Source: Fasciolopsis buskii
Lineage: Eukaryota; Platyhelminthes; Trematoda; Plagiorchiida; Fasciolidae
DNA: 64,000 bases
Direction: 5' to 3'
NCBI GenBank assembly: GCA_008360955.1
Contig: LUCM01000641.1
Coordinates: forward strand, 74,020 to 138,019
The position numbers and the translations under genes were made by a program. This document shows positions 40,501 to 55,200 of this stretch, piece by piece. How positions within the stretch are numbered: position 1 is the first letter of the stretch; every line of letters begins with the position of its first letter. Under the pieces are notes generated by a model, which worked only from the letters and a program-made list of their open reading frames with translations, had not been told where the DNA came from and did not search any database.

Positions 40501-43500
40501 GTCGTCAGATCGATCGTGTGTAATTGTGAGGAGGCCAATCAACTGACACAAATTGTTGATCACAGCAGATTGTTCGGCTTTGCGCCTCACAGCCGAGATG
40601 TCAGAAGGGATGTACTAACCAACCGCGGCTGAAAACATTGAAATCCAATATAGTGACAAGGCAGTCGGGGTCTGCAACAAACAAAATACGAATGATGGCC
40701 CAAGGAAAGAAGCCAGAGTTTCGGACCAAACGACGTAAGGAGTGTATTGAAAAATCGATGCGCCATGTATTGGTTTTTTATTGTGAATGATATAATATTA
40801 ATAACACAGCGTTGTTGGTAGATGTAATGCGCCAACGTTTCGACTACCCACGGTAGTCGAAACGTTGGCGCATTACATCTACCAACAACGCTGTGTTATT
40901 AATATTATATCATTCACAATAAAAAAGCCAGAGTTTCAACTACATCGGAAGAAATTCACGATTGAGAAAGTCAAAATTTGGTATCCGGCAGGTGGAAACT
41001 TGCTGACCAACAAAAATAACACCTGCTTCGGGAGCAAAAGAGGAATGAAAAATGCAGTGGGAGAATTAGAGGTATATGGCATATGATGAAGAAGAGATTT
41101 GCGCTTAGGTCAGAAAACGGAACAAGAGAGAAGGAAGACTGAGGAAACTGGCAAACAGAATCAAAGTTGCGATTTAGTTTGCGAATATTAATGAGAATAA
41201 TGAGTTTCTTATGGGTTTATGAGTGGGCAAAGAGAGTGAAAACAAGAACAAATGTGGTTGTACAAATACATGGTTTCTGTGAGAGAAAACTGATAAACAT
41301 GATCCTGAGGCTCAAAATAGCGAACCCACTTAAGGCCACAACAGATTAAGTGGTAAGCCGAGCAACAGCCAAACTGTCTCAAGCCTCAAAATCTTGGGCG
41401 GGATTGGTAGAAGCGACGGAGAGCTAGTAATCATTGTGGCCGTTAGCGCACGTGGGATACGCACGAGTGGAGTCAATCTGCAAATCGGGAACTTGAGGTT
41501 AACCAGCAATTCACCGAGACGAAGACTTGAATACACGACTAATCATCGAAAATGGTGGGCCTAAGGCCAGTGGACCGGGAATAGACCCCTATTTTATAAA
41601 CGAACGGAAGCGTTTAGCTGTTTACATCTATTTTTCTCTAAATGTTCACAGTAAGAGCATAATAGAAGGGTCACCGGCTCATAGTATCTAGAATCTATTT
41701 CAAGAGTAAGGTGAACTGCAAATCGTAGTTTTGAGGATTGGACCGGCCCCCGGACCACAGTCTCAAAAGATCGGGAATGGTAACGAGTGAAAGTGAATTG
41801 CTGTCTACGACCAATATGACCAGCGAATTCAAAAGTCTGAATTTCGGAGAGGAAGACGCTTAATCCACTTGACTAACACTTTCCGGAGGGAAAGAGAGAA
41901 TTCGCCTTCCAATCGTCAGAATCGTCAGTCACGTCGCGAATATGCTGAACGGTCACCGCGCTCACAGAACTTTTGCTGGTGATCAAGTTGATTGAGATCA
42001 TCCAACAGTAGCCGAAACGTCACAGCGTTGCCTTCGTGTTTTCGACCTATTAGTATTTAATTAAGATCAGACTCGTAGCTTTGTGGCAACTACAGGAATT
42101 AGCCAAATAAACAATTAACATCCAGGCACATTTTTCTATTGCATTACTTTGTGTTCCTGTCGAGGACTGCTGCACGAAACAGTTATCCCCGTTCAAGCTG
42201 ACGAGGTGGACGCTTGCCCCTTGTACATTTTTATTTCACTGAGGTTTGAAATCAGCAAAATTGAATTCAGATATACAGCATTCGATTCTCGTCCGGAAAT
42301 CACAAAAACCGGAGCCATGAACAGGGCGAGTAAAAACATGAAGTTGTTTCCGTAAACTGTCATCATTGTAATAATAAGTAATAGGATACTAATTTATAAC
42401 TCAGATAAGGTCCAACCAATTCACATCATCAAATTAAGTTTGACCTGCGGAATCCAAGTGAAACGGTAGGTAGATCTCAATCGCACTAACGCGAACTAAC
42501 GAAACCTGTTGGAAGGATCGCCTAATGTAGACTGCAGACGAATTCCGTCCTAATTAGATGGTCTTTTTGTATGCACTGAGGATGACTCTAATTACCAATG
42601 ATCAGAAACTCACCACAGACGTGAAGCCGTTTTGCGTACTGATTCGCATCTTATGCCGACCGGCGGTGATAAAGTGGATTAAGCGTGTCACTAAAAAGGT
42701 CAAATGCGGCAGTCACCTTGGTGGTACACGGCAACTCGCTGTCACTCGGATCATTACCAAATCTGACCTAATGAGACTCTATGTGGTTCTATGCCATTCC
42801 CAGTTTCAGCATCAAGGCTACCGGTTTCCTCCCCCGGGGCAGTGGGCTGTGGACCATGCCGACTCAGCTAGATTCATGAGCGAAGGATGTCATGGAAAAA
42901 CCATGAGATTGGTGACGACGAAACATTACCGATCAGCGAAGGATCAATATAAAGTAACAAAAGGGAACACGAGCCGGATTGGATAAATTTCAGTATCATT
43001 TCCAAAAGAACAGAAATATAACTGAACAGCGAGGCGGGAAAACCTAGTAAGAAACACACTTCGAGAATGTGAAGTTACGTAGAAAAAAGCGTTTGGTACC
43101 CCAGGAGTGTCACACGGCTGTTAAATAAGAACACGGTGTGCACCAAAGCAACAATTTTTCGTCCTCGCAGAACTGAAATCGGAAGCGAAATCTGACAGGG
43201 TTCAAGTGGTAAGAAAGAAAACTCGTCAGTTATGAATACGGATATGGACAAACAATTGCTCCTCAAAAACCACCTCAAAACTGTACAAGTGAATGGATTG
43301 AAATCCAACAGATTGTGTGAATCATGCGTCGATCTACAGGAGTGCGCCGTGGTGCATCAGGATTTTCAAGAAAAAATTTTACTTAACCGTTTGTTTGAGA
43401 ACCTGGTGTGTTGTGCTGTTAAAATGAAGCACTAGGTTGTATAAAACGGGGGTTGGAGGACACAGCAACCGAGGTTGAAAGGACTTGAAAACAAAGAAGA

Positions 43501-46500
43501 GTTCTGCAAACAAAAGCTCACTGTGATGCTCACCGTTTGAAGCTAGTGTTTGTGTATACGTTGAGTAGTGAATGCAAGCAATAGAGTATCAATGGGATAG
43601 ATGGATCTAGTGACAGAATTGCAAGAGTCAACTTCGCTGCTACAAATATTAGATCTTAGCTTTGTCCTAACTTTACCGATTGGCAGTAAGGTAATCAGAT
43701 CGATGTTCTTTACATAAAAATCTCCAACATGCAAAAGCAATGACTGAACCATAAAGAAATCACGGGAGCACTGCAAGGCTCTTTTGTTTTCATCGGGAAT
43801 CATCAGCAGTGAATGTTAATCCCATCTGAACAAGGAGGCAAACTCGGGGGAAGAGATTAAGTCGAATATCTCGGTCACCAGGTTGCTCGGGTTTGCAGTT
43901 TCTTTTCAACGGGTATGAGCTCTACAGACAGACCATACAACATTCGCGTCACTGACTTCGTTTCTCAGCCATATCTCTCAGCGTCTTAAACCAACAACAA
44001 TTCTCATCTCTTGATCCCCAACCACGAGGGTGGGAAGCACCAAACAAAACCAAAACCGAGTCTAGTATCTTCATACCTCTAAGTCAAGTCAGAGCATGAC
44101 TACCGCATCGCATATATCAGCCTTGCTTAGCACGTACAAAAGAAACACGAAAAGGTAGAAGATGGGCAGACATGTGCAACACGTGTCCAAGCCACCGAAG
44201 GCAATGCATAGCGTCTACCTAAGACAGAGGAAGATTGTCTTCACACAACACACGACGACGCACCTCGTCATTGCTTACCCAATGTTTCCACCATACTCGA
44301 GCAATGCTTCCGAAACAACGGAGGTCGAAGACAGGAAGTCGTTTGGCATCCTCAACACGGATAGGCAAATCTCACAACCGTAGAGAAGAATAATGCGAAC
44401 TGTGAGACTGTACACCCTTCCCTTGATGGGAAGCCGGAGGTCATGACAGTACTGCAAGTGTCGTGGGTTTGCGAAGGTTGTACTTGCTTTTGCGATTCGA
44501 AGGACTCTTCGCTAACACCTCTGCCAGATGTGATCAGACTCCCGAGGTACTTCGAGCTATTGACTATCTCTAACCGTTCATCACAAAGAGTGAATGCAGG
44601 CACAGGCGCGTGCGAGTCTATAGGAACCACCTTGCATCCTGAAGATGCAAAGCAAATACCTTAAGCAGAGACCTCAATCGCCAAACGACCTGGAGCGCGT
44701 TGCGCTGCTTGTGCATCTTCAACGATATCAACGGCAGACTCTAAGTTAAAAACCCTGTTCTCAATTACACCATCTAAAGGACCAAAATGAATGTTCTTTA
44801 GAACATCCCCTGTGACACAGTTGAAAAGAAGCGAGGATTTAGGGCAGTCTTGCCGAACTCCACTGCAGACGACGATGGGTAGCGAAAGCTGGCCATAAGT
44901 CCTAACCCGACATGAGGTGTGATAGTACAACTCTTTGAGGATCGACATACTTCTCAGGTACTCCATTGCTCGACAAATAATGCCATAGTGCAGACATGCC
45001 AACAAAGGCAAAATTTGGGCAAATGTTTAATAACATCATCGACGTTGATCTTGGGAGAGTAAAATGGTGCTCAAACATCTAGCAGAGTCGATGCATCCAC
45101 GACCAGCACGAAACTCAGTCTGGTCCTCACGAGTCTGACCTGCACGCGTCGTACAACCTGCGAAGAATGACGGACGCAAGCAGTTTTGACGCTATTGGGG
45201 TCCGGTCAGTGCCCCTGTGGTAAGCGCAGTCACCGCGGAAGCTCCTTTTTGAAGATGGGGACAGTGGTCAACTCCGTGATGAAGGGACGTTTTCGGAGTA
45301 CCAGGATTTCGAAAACAAAACTAGAACTTCCTCCACACTTAAACAGAGCTTGGGGGAACCCACCGGAGCCCGGTGCTTTATGACGTCCGACGGGCCAGAT
45401 TTCCTTGGGGATCTTCACTTCAGTTGATGGATCTGTTGCGGTAGATCCGGACGTTTGCAGGAATAGCTGCGGGAGGCGCTGACGCAGCCGAACAGCTAAA
45501 TTGTGTCTGAAAGTGCTTGGCCCAGCTTACAAGACGTCGCTGCATGTTGTGGATTGGTGAACCGGCAGCTTCACAGATCATTTCTCTCATACCTAATGTT
45601 TTCCTACAGATATCTCAGATGAGAAACAGCTTGCAAGAATTTCCCGTAGCGGCAGCACGTTCTGCCTCCAAGACTCAGTGAGATCACTGTTCATTACTGT
45701 GTGAGGTGATAGCAATCCAAGCTCTTCAGCCAGAGCGCTTCGAAAGACTGATAGACGAATCGAATCAGACAGCTTGTCGCAATCTAACTGACGTTGCAAC
45801 AAGCGTTTGAAGCGCCCATCAAAGGACATTGGGGGCCTAATGCATACTAACGAGCAGTCGAAGTAGATGGGTGTGCCCAAATACGACCGGCAATCCTGTA
45901 GACAACCCCACCATCTGTAAATAATGATGGTGTGGTCGATTTGGGTCTAACGCTGACTTAAAGAGGGCAGATGCCAAATGGCGTACAGGCAATTGGAACC
46001 ACTACAGCTCCTACCAGCAAGGAAAAATTGATGGCCTGAGCACAAAACCAACAGCCGTTCCTCGTTTAAGAAACGACAAGAATCGAGACCAAAGGAGCCT
46101 CCTAGATACGTCTCATTCGACGACAGTCGATCTAATTTCGCATTCATGTTTCCTGCCGAAATAACGACGTCATCTCACCTTGCTATGTGTAAGAGGTAAT
46201 GAAGCTTTAACAGAAAGTAACTTTGACTGCATCTGGGCTGCAAACTGTCGGTGCGTACGCTGAGACAACAAACAAGTTGCGTCTATCAAAGCGAAAGTTA
46301 TTTACTTTGCATGGACCTCTAAGTTCAACTACTGGCTGTCGATTGGGATTCATTCAAGTACTGCACCCTTAGCCCTCTCATTGAGAGCAACACCAACGCC
46401 AGCAAAGCCAGAAGCCGCAGCCCCAGAATCCCCAGAACGGCGCAGATGAATGCACTCTGTTGACCTACACTCATCAGTGTTCGCACATTGAAGGTGGGCA

Positions 46501-49500
46501 GTTTGAGAGGTCATCGAGGAAGAAGTAAATCAGTCGGCAGGTTCGGTGAAACTTGGATGCCATCTAAGGCAGACCGTGAGAGAACAGGGACAAAACTGAA
46601 TCTAGTGGCACTACTATTTGCATGGCCAACTGAGGTCCCGAAGAATGTAAGGAAATGAGGTGGGAAGAGAAGAAATAACACGAATTAGCAGAGTAACAAA
46701 ACAGTTGTGTATGGTGGAAGGTTGCGATCGCTAGTAAGAGAACAACCAGAAACGTTCGTTTGTAGACCAGTCATATTCACGTTTATGTGCGCGGTGGCTT
46801 GTTGTATTAGTCGGTCGCGCAGTCCTTTAATCTTTGCCGCCAAAGCGCTTTCTGAAAGGCGGCAAAATCATTCCAGACGAGCCGGCGGTCAGATGACCAG
46901 TTCATAAGTCTATCCTGAAAAAACTAGCCGAGTCAGCGAAACACAACAAGGGGCAATCGCCTTAGTTGGTTGACGGGCCATACTCGCCACGTCACAGTGT
47001 CAGTAGCGGGCTCTTGTGGTATTTTTAGGGCGATCACTTGCCAGGCGAGAACCCACCACACCCTTTATTTGTTGTGCTTCAGTATACCTTGTCCACGGTC
47101 AACCAAATGGATGATAGCCGTCGCTATCCGAAACCCAGGGATGCGCTCAGTAGTACGCAGGGCTGTCCTGACTTCGTCCCAGGCAGTCAAATCACGACAA
47201 CGAGTTTAAACAAGACTTTATCAGTGGTATCAACGCCTTCTCTGCAATCCCCTTACGAATAATGTTTGCTTAAATCTGGCCGGCGGTGGCCAAACGGACA
47301 AGGTCGTGACGGGTTCGAATCCCCTTACCGCCGGTCAACTTTCCTACTTGACAGCCCTCTGTTGGCTGCGGCCTCCTTCTTGAAAATTGATGTACACTGT
47401 TGTTTCATTAATGAAGGAAGTAAAAGATAAAAGTTTCAGAAGTGTACCCGGGGGTGGATGCTGGAAACCGATGTCGTTAGTGTGCGCCATTAAATACGGA
47501 AAAGCCTGACGCTGAGTACCGCTATTAGTGGTACTCCAACTATCTGGGCAGGAATTGAATTAAAAGGATGGCTATTCAGAAAAGCTATAATAATGGGTAG
47601 GAGAATGGGAACAACCCAGTTAGAGGAAACAGAAGAAAACTTTAATAAGGAACAAGGTACCTTTTATACACTCGAAAAGACAGACAGCGCTGTAAAATGA
47701 AGCATTCAAAAACATGCGTACCGCTTGAACTGAAGCGAATATTATGAATGCAAAAGTAACTGACATCAAGCAAATAAAAAAATGAATGATAGAAGTGCAC
47801 TAACAACAGCAGATACGAAAAAGATTATACGAACACAAAGCAACGGAAACACTGTGCCCCTAAGGATATCACCCGTAAGCCAAAACCCAGACTTTTAATG
47901 AAATTTGAAAATCCCTAAGAACAGTTAAGATGAGACAGTAGACGGAATGAAAGTAGCCTGAGATGCAAACAAAAACGTGCTGATACCGTTCGAAGACTTA
48001 TGAGACGTTGGGTAAACCTCTATTTAGATTATTGTCTGAAAGGGGAACTGCTGACGCACTGGGTGGGACTCTTTTGGTTGCGTTTTTTCTAACTCAAGTC
48101 TCATCGTGCAGACAAAACAAATATGAAGAAGAGAGAAAAAAATACACTACAATAACAGCTGAAAGTACGACTTTAAGATGGTGAACAGATAGCGCAAGCA
48201 GGAAATCTCACAACTGCATGTAATTACAGTATACCCGAGTTTTATTCTAGTCATAAAAAATGGCGCTTTTCAAATGATAAACATCAACGATCACAAATTG
48301 CAAAACAAGTCCAATTTAGTTGTAACGAATTTACTTCGATTAGTTCTGATTTTGGTTGTTCGCTCTCCGCACCATCAACTCAGAAGCGAAAACAGCGAAG
48401 GAAAGCGAAAGACCAATCTCAAGGTAATAAATGAAAGGAAGTATATGGAACGGGACGCATTTGCACTGCCAGTACATATCTGACTGCGTCATCAAGTCGT
48501 ATCTAGTAACATCCTCAAATATCATGCGGTATCTCGTGCAGCCCAACCGGGCCATCTTGGTGGTAGATGGCACCTTGCTGCGGCCCGGTTTGTTACCAAG
48601 CCTGACCTAATAAGACCAACTGGTTTAATCTCACCTCAAGTTTCAGGTTCACGGTTGCCAGTCCACTTCTGCTTAACCATGTAGTGGGAGCTAGTGGCTA
48701 TCATCATCATCATCATCATCGTCATCGTCCAGCGTTAAACAGCAAGAGAAGACTAATTGACCGTTGCCTTTTCCCTACGGTTACAAGTTTCTATAAAAAG
48801 AGTGAATATGCAAAAGGAACAGGGAATGGGCCAACAAAGGCGGGAAAACAAGAATTCTGCTGTAGTCAACACATGGAACATAGTCGGAGTGCACAAACGC
48901 ACTCCTTCAATCATTTTAATTCGACGGAAAATGACAAAACGACCACCACTGTTCACGGTCCACTGCCATATCCTTCATGTATCCAGCCAACTAGTTGACG
49001 GGTGTTTTGGACGCGAGATACCCAATTTACTGAAGTTCGCTGCGCATTTTCTCATTCCACGTTGCCACGGTATCTGCTGAACTCCACGTGGCTTCTCCCA
49101 CTCTGTGGGAGGAACGCAAAATGGAGCACGTTATGGTAGACGAGTGTTCGCCATACGCAACACATGACCCAACCAACGTAGTCCACTAAGCATAATACGC
49201 TCAGAAAGGGTATCCTCAGAATTAGCACCTTCTACTAGATTCCTGACGTCCACAGCATCACAACTGAAGAATGCCACAATAAAAAAGACCACCGGTGTAA
49301 ATTTCTCATTTCTGTTCGTCATGCGGTAGCTTGAATAGTTCCTAACCCCTATATGCCTCAGAAAACAGCGTACATCCCGGGGAGCTATTCGCGAGTACAT
49401 GAAACTCCTGATTCAGTCAAACTAACCGACTTATACTGTTCCTCTAAAAGATTGAATCTTCAGAACTGCAACCGAGCAATACCAAGTAGCAGATTTACCG

Positions 49501-50337
49501 TCATTATCGTATAGCACTGATTAGCACGGCTAGCCACATTAACCGCTACGTTTCCCGCCACGTTACATACTACAATAGAAACAAGAAAATGCCGTGATTT
49601 AGTTACCAACGCTAACGATTGCAAAAACTGAACCGAACAGCTCGGTGAACGCTGCAAGTCGTGGAATTCCACAGTCGCTATGCGAGGCAAATCTTATGGC
49701 AACTAGTTCTTTTTATTATTACGTGTCTAAAGTTAGATACGGGCGGGATCTTGTATAATCTCTAGGATCTTCTACACTACTAGCGGCGTAGAATCGAATA
49801 AGGTTTTAACGGATCAAGTTTGCTGACGTGCTGGTAACATCAGGCGAGCAATGACGAGGTGCGTCGTCGTGTGTTGGGTGCAGACAATCTTCCTCTGTCT
49901 TAGGTAGACGCTATGCATTGCCTTCGGTGGCTTGGACACGTGTTGCACATGTCTGCCCATCTTCTACCTTTTCGTGTTTCTTTTGTACGTGCTAAGCAAG
50001 GCTGATATATGCGATGCGGTAGTCATGCTCTGACTCGACTTAGAGGTATGAAGATACTAGACTCGGTTTTGGTTTTGTTTGGTGCTTCCCACCCTCGTGG
50101 TTGGGGATCAAGAGATGAGAATTGTTGTTGGTTTAAGACGCTGAGAGATATGGCTGAGAAACGAAGTCAGTGACGCGAATGTTGTATGGTCTGTCCGTAG
50201 AATTCATCTCTGTCAAAAATAATTTGGAGACAACAAAAACCAGAAAATGTGTAGGGTAGAAAGAAAAAAGCAGTTGGCTCGTTATGATTTGTTCCCCCTC
50301 TTGTCGGCCACCCTTCTGTGAAGTTCTATCTAGATGT

Positions 50338-50420
<83 letters not shown>

Positions 50421-52168
50421 CGAACCCAAGGGAGAATTCCAATACGAAGTGCAAAACTAGGAAGTTGATGACGGAGGAAATCCCTTCATAACCAAAATAG
50501 ATCTTTCAATCAAAGGTAAGCGTTTTGTCAAATAATTGCTTCATGTACTTAACACTGTCAACCTTGGCACCATTGCGATCACAAATAACACTGTTATACC
50601 ACAAACAATATATAGCATAAATATCAGAATGCGCCGATTGTTCTGTTCAAAGGGCCTCCCGACAGCCACAGCAACCAGACTATCAGAGTGACTGTTCGCA
50701 CTGGTGTAGGCTGATAAGTATGGCATCCGTGAAATGGAAATTCAGCTGATAATATGGAACCATATTTGACTGCACAGTAATGTGCGCGCGGGTATTGAAT
50801 TTCGGAATAAAAAGACCGGACGGATTTCACATGACTAACGTCACTCACTTTGAAAAGCAGATTCATCTTTCGTCGAGTCTTGTTCGGCTACTGCAGTCGG
50901 ATGAAAAAGACAATCGACACTTGTCAAAATAAGCCGACCACTGTAGTCCAAGCTGAAATGTGCTTTAACTCCGCGTAGTTCAGCATTGGGATTTTTCTCT
51001 ATGGCTTTAGTGACCCCCTCAGTGGTTGCGCGCGTCAGATTACTGACACGCAAATACCTGTGATGTAAGCAAAGAATAGGATTATCCACTTTTGTAAACC
51101 ATTTTGCCCACAGATGCACACTGGTTGGTGTTTTCATACCACATTTTCTAAAACCACCAGAGCTATGGATCACCAAAATACATAAAGACATGAAAGCATA
51201 GAATACGTTAACTGAAACTGATACGTTTACCCTAAAAGAGAATGTTAGCAATTAGAAAGCAGGAAAAAATACGAAAAAAGGGGCATGCAGAATTGCCTGT
51301 GATCAGTTTTAAATCTAGTCATTGGCAAAAAGAGACTTACGCGGTTTCTTCATTACTTAATTCCACATAGTTGACATAGAACGTCAGATCAGTCGTGTGA
51401 CGATTAAATGTGATCGCCCGTTTTTGCGGGAATGGATTGCCACGCGGGAAGAGAACACGCCGAATATCAGCATTCGATTCCCCGGAATCTGATTTGTCAT
51501 CGATTGGACTGGCTTGCGGAGCACGTTTGAAATCGACCTGTACACGTTGGGATTCAGTTTCCATTACGAGTCCAAAAATCGAAGTTGGGGGTTAGTTAAA
51601 GTTCAAGTTAAACTAAGTCTACAAAAAGACGGCATCGACGTGACTGTCACAGTTTACTAATACGTCTAACTGTTACGAAACCTGAGGCAAAAGAGTCCAA
51701 CGTCGAATACGTGGTTGCGTCATCTCTATATGAATATCATTGCGAACCGATACCTCCCTTCTGTCAATGGACTACTTGGAGTATTTGTCATTTTTGCTAA
51801 ATTTTTACAAAAAAGACTAAGCTCGCGTTTCGAATTCCTCAAAACCCGGCTGTCAAAAACAATCCACGATATTGCAGATGAGAAATGCGGAGTCCGCCGC
51901 TTAAATAAGATTCAAATGCAGGCTCCGTACGGCGTTCCTACAAGCTGAACTGTGAAAGCTTAAATGATGTACATTTATCAGGAACGGAATAGCAACATTC
52001 ATGTTAAAAAAACTTCATTACTCCACCAGCAGCAAATTAAATTTCATTCTTAAAGCGAAACGAGGATGGAAAAAAATTTAGAAAATGATTAGAGAAAATA
52101 TGACAGGACGGACCACTGCTTGCCATCACCTATTTTAGGTTTTGGATACTTGACGGTTTCTTTTCCGT

Positions 52169-52241
<73 letters not shown>

Positions 52242-55200
52242 AGAAAGAGAGCACAAGGCCTAAAACGATACAATAGTAAAGACTTACCGCAATTGGATAG
52301 GCATTATAATCCTTAACAACGAAAGGTAGGACGCGAAAACCAGGGGTATGAAAAGCCGCTTGATAAATGGCACCCATAACAGCTGCTTCGTCGTTGTTCA
52401 GTCCCTTCCCCAGTTCGGTTCTACAAGACAGAGTTGAAGAATATCGTTTGCACTTATGAAAACAATCTAAATAATCCGGCTGTACGATTAACAAGATGTA
52501 AAATGAAGCCCCTTCGATAGAGTACTTAAACTGGTCAGGTTTAACTTATACCACATGGAAGACATTCTCTGTAAAATCCAGATAGGTCCTGTGATTATAG
52601 CATCGGAGTTTCAGAACTATCACATGTAAAACAAATTCGTCACATGCCCACAATTTAATGGCAGTGGCGTCCATTGCAGTACAAAATCCGTGGTTAGATA
52701 ACTGAGGGAAAAATTAATCAAGCAATTCCATAAAGTCCCCAATATTGCAGACTATATATGTACCATCTTACCACAGACCTGGGAAACTCTAGATGCGGAA
52801 ACTATCACATGGTTCTAGAAAACTGTCTGACTAGCTCGGTTATTTTCGAACTTGGCACGATTTATTCGTCAATTGACATCACCGGTGATCCACCACCGCT
52901 CATGTGACATTCCATGATAATTGTAGCACAACCGATTTACGAAGTACGCTATATATATATAAAACTGTAGGTAATAAGGTTCGGAAGAGGATGCCGAGGC
53001 ACAGGTTTCGTTAACTGTAATTATTTTACCCCTCACTTTATACTTAGAGCATGACAGCGGCGGGTGATTAGAATCAAAAAGCATAGCTGTAAAAATTGAG
53101 CGGATTCCAATTTCGATTCTCATGCTTCAGTTCCAACCTTGTACCATTGACTTCTCAAAAAAACAAATCAACAAGAATGCAGAACAAACAACTATGAGTA
53201 CGACATTGGCGCAACAACTTGATTCTGCAGAGTGCAGACATCGCTGCGGATAGTGGCGCATGGCTATGTAAGCTTATACGTGACAGCGGTGAGCGAAGAA
53301 TTTCGCCAGTGCGACAGAAATGGAGAGCTAATCAATGACAGACAACAAAGGCTGAACCGTTGGACTGACCTCTTCAAGGATCAGCTCAGCTAGCCGCATG
53401 CTAAAGTATAGTTATGATCGATGACCATTCCAAGGTTTTTGCAGCCGCAGATTTTATCTTTGCTATTAATTTTCTAAAAGAATCTGCTCTTTTCTCAATA
53501 TTTCGAAATTGACGTTATTTTAAATATTGCGCGGTTGAATATTTTTATATGACCACGAAAAGATTCATAAAAGCCCGTTTTGTGATTGGCTAGTTCACAC
53601 ATCGATCGAGGCCGCCCAAAAAAACTATATAAACGATAGAGCTCACTTGAATTCTGACTTGTGTTGGTGGGTCACCAATAAACGCACGGCAGTACCCCGT
53701 GCTCGTCTTCTCTCTTCCGCTAGCGGCCTGGGTTAGCTGCTCCTATTTCGCGCCGCTTATTGTTAGCTGTGGCTGCTCATTCAGGGGAGCAGCAGACCTG
53801 CCCCATTCGTTGTGCGACTAAGGGAATTGAGTCTTGAGCTCGAACTTTTGTGTCTCCAACCTGTGTGTATTCGTGTCCTACTAGACCACAGGCTGTCCTT
53901 GTACCTGTGACATCGTGTGCTGCGAGCACTTGTCTTGTGCTTCAGTGTGTGCATAGACCAACCAAACTCGACAACATAACAAGTAGTTAAGCCGATATCT
54001 GCGGTTACGAAACCCGGGGTGGTCTCTTGAACCCAAAATGGGGAAAAAAGCAGAGCCGCGAATTCGAGAAAGAGAAGAGCGAATGGTCTAGGCCAAATTC
54101 CCCAAAATCCGTTTGAGCCCTGTTGGAAACACTGAATTCTTTGATTCAAGAGAAGCTGAGGGGTCGGGCCACGCAGATGACATCGCGAATATTCGAATTC
54201 GCGGACCACGAACAAAAGGCATTAGTAATTCTCAAGATGTCCATAGCTCGGTTCGGCATGTGCTATAACGGTGCAAGGAGGGGACACAGAATTATGGAGC
54301 ATGATACGCGAAGAACAGCAAATAACGGCTGTAGAACGTGTCAAGCGCTTCCACAGCTCCATGTCGAATGACGATAGGTTAGCAGCAGAGATAAACACGT
54401 GTATATCCAAGGAGCGAATGACTTACGCTGGACTGAAGCATTTGTATCGTCCGCCTGATATTTCACTGAAGTTCAAAGTTCGTGTGTACTGTATCACAGT
54501 GCACTGCACTCAGTTCTGTTGTATGGTTGCGAAACGGCATATGCATGTTGGGGATGTTGGAGATGTTGGTCGCTTGGAGGTTTTCGATTGCCGATGTCTA
54601 CGTAACGTTGCCAAGACTGGGTGGAGTGGCCGGGTGAGTAATGTGGAGATTAGGAATCTAGTGCTAAGCGCAGGTTCTGCGAACACCTTATCTCACCGTG
54701 CGAATGATGCTTAGTAGACTACGTTGCTTGAGTCACATGCTGCATGTGGCGAACATTCCCATACCAGTGTGTCCTATTTTGTGTACCTTTCACGGAGCGG
54801 AAAAAGCAACGTGGAGGTAAACAGATAACTTGGCAACGTGGAATGAGAAAATGCACAACGAACTTCAGTAAAGTTGAAGAGGGTGTCTCACATTTTCGTG
54901 GTTAGGGCCCGGATGACCCGTCAACTAGTTGGCTGGAGACATGAAGGATATGGCAGTGGACCGTGAACAGTGGTGATCGTGCTGTCGTTTTCTGTCGAAT
55001 CAAAGCGATTGGAAAGGTTTGTTCGAACTGTTAGATTGTGTTCCGTGTTTTGGCTACTGCGGCATTCTTTCGTTCTCCCACGCGTACAACTCTACTTCTT
55101 GTCCCTCTCTGATATTCACTTTTTTGGGAACACGTAACCCTGTGGAAAAGGCATCAGTTAATGGAGCAGGCCCGATTTTTAACGCTGAGCGATTATGGTG

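Larger units (their letters stand above)
40290..41000 (-). mobile_element. endonuclease fragment of a different non-LTR clade, split by a Penelope-like insertion
   Basis: The minus strand reads VADPDCLVTILDFNVFSRGW and then SAVINNLCQLIGLLTITHDR with VVRTLDLILTYAASLYSS. This resembles the GDFN ... NNLTQLV ... LDLILTN layout of CR1/Jockey-type endonucleases. It is interrupted by the foldback insertion at 40722-40924. The GD of GDFN is replaced by LD and frames are broken. Confidence 0.45.

Noticed and set aside
40820..40880. Hammerhead ribozyme in the Penelope-type arms (a GTAGTC hairpin followed by GAAAC)
   Set aside because: Penelope-like termini often carry hammerheads and the GAAAC box is suggestive, but I cannot find the CUGAUGA box in the right place in any of the three copies.
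42558..42986. 142-codon plus-strand ORF
   Set aside because: Its middle is dispersed repeat family D, also found at 48.6 and 11.1 kb; the frame is not conserved between copies.
50133..50429. ORF with a long Tyr-Ile repeat (also at 52.2 and 57.4 kb)
   Set aside because: Translation of (AT)n microsatellites, not protein.
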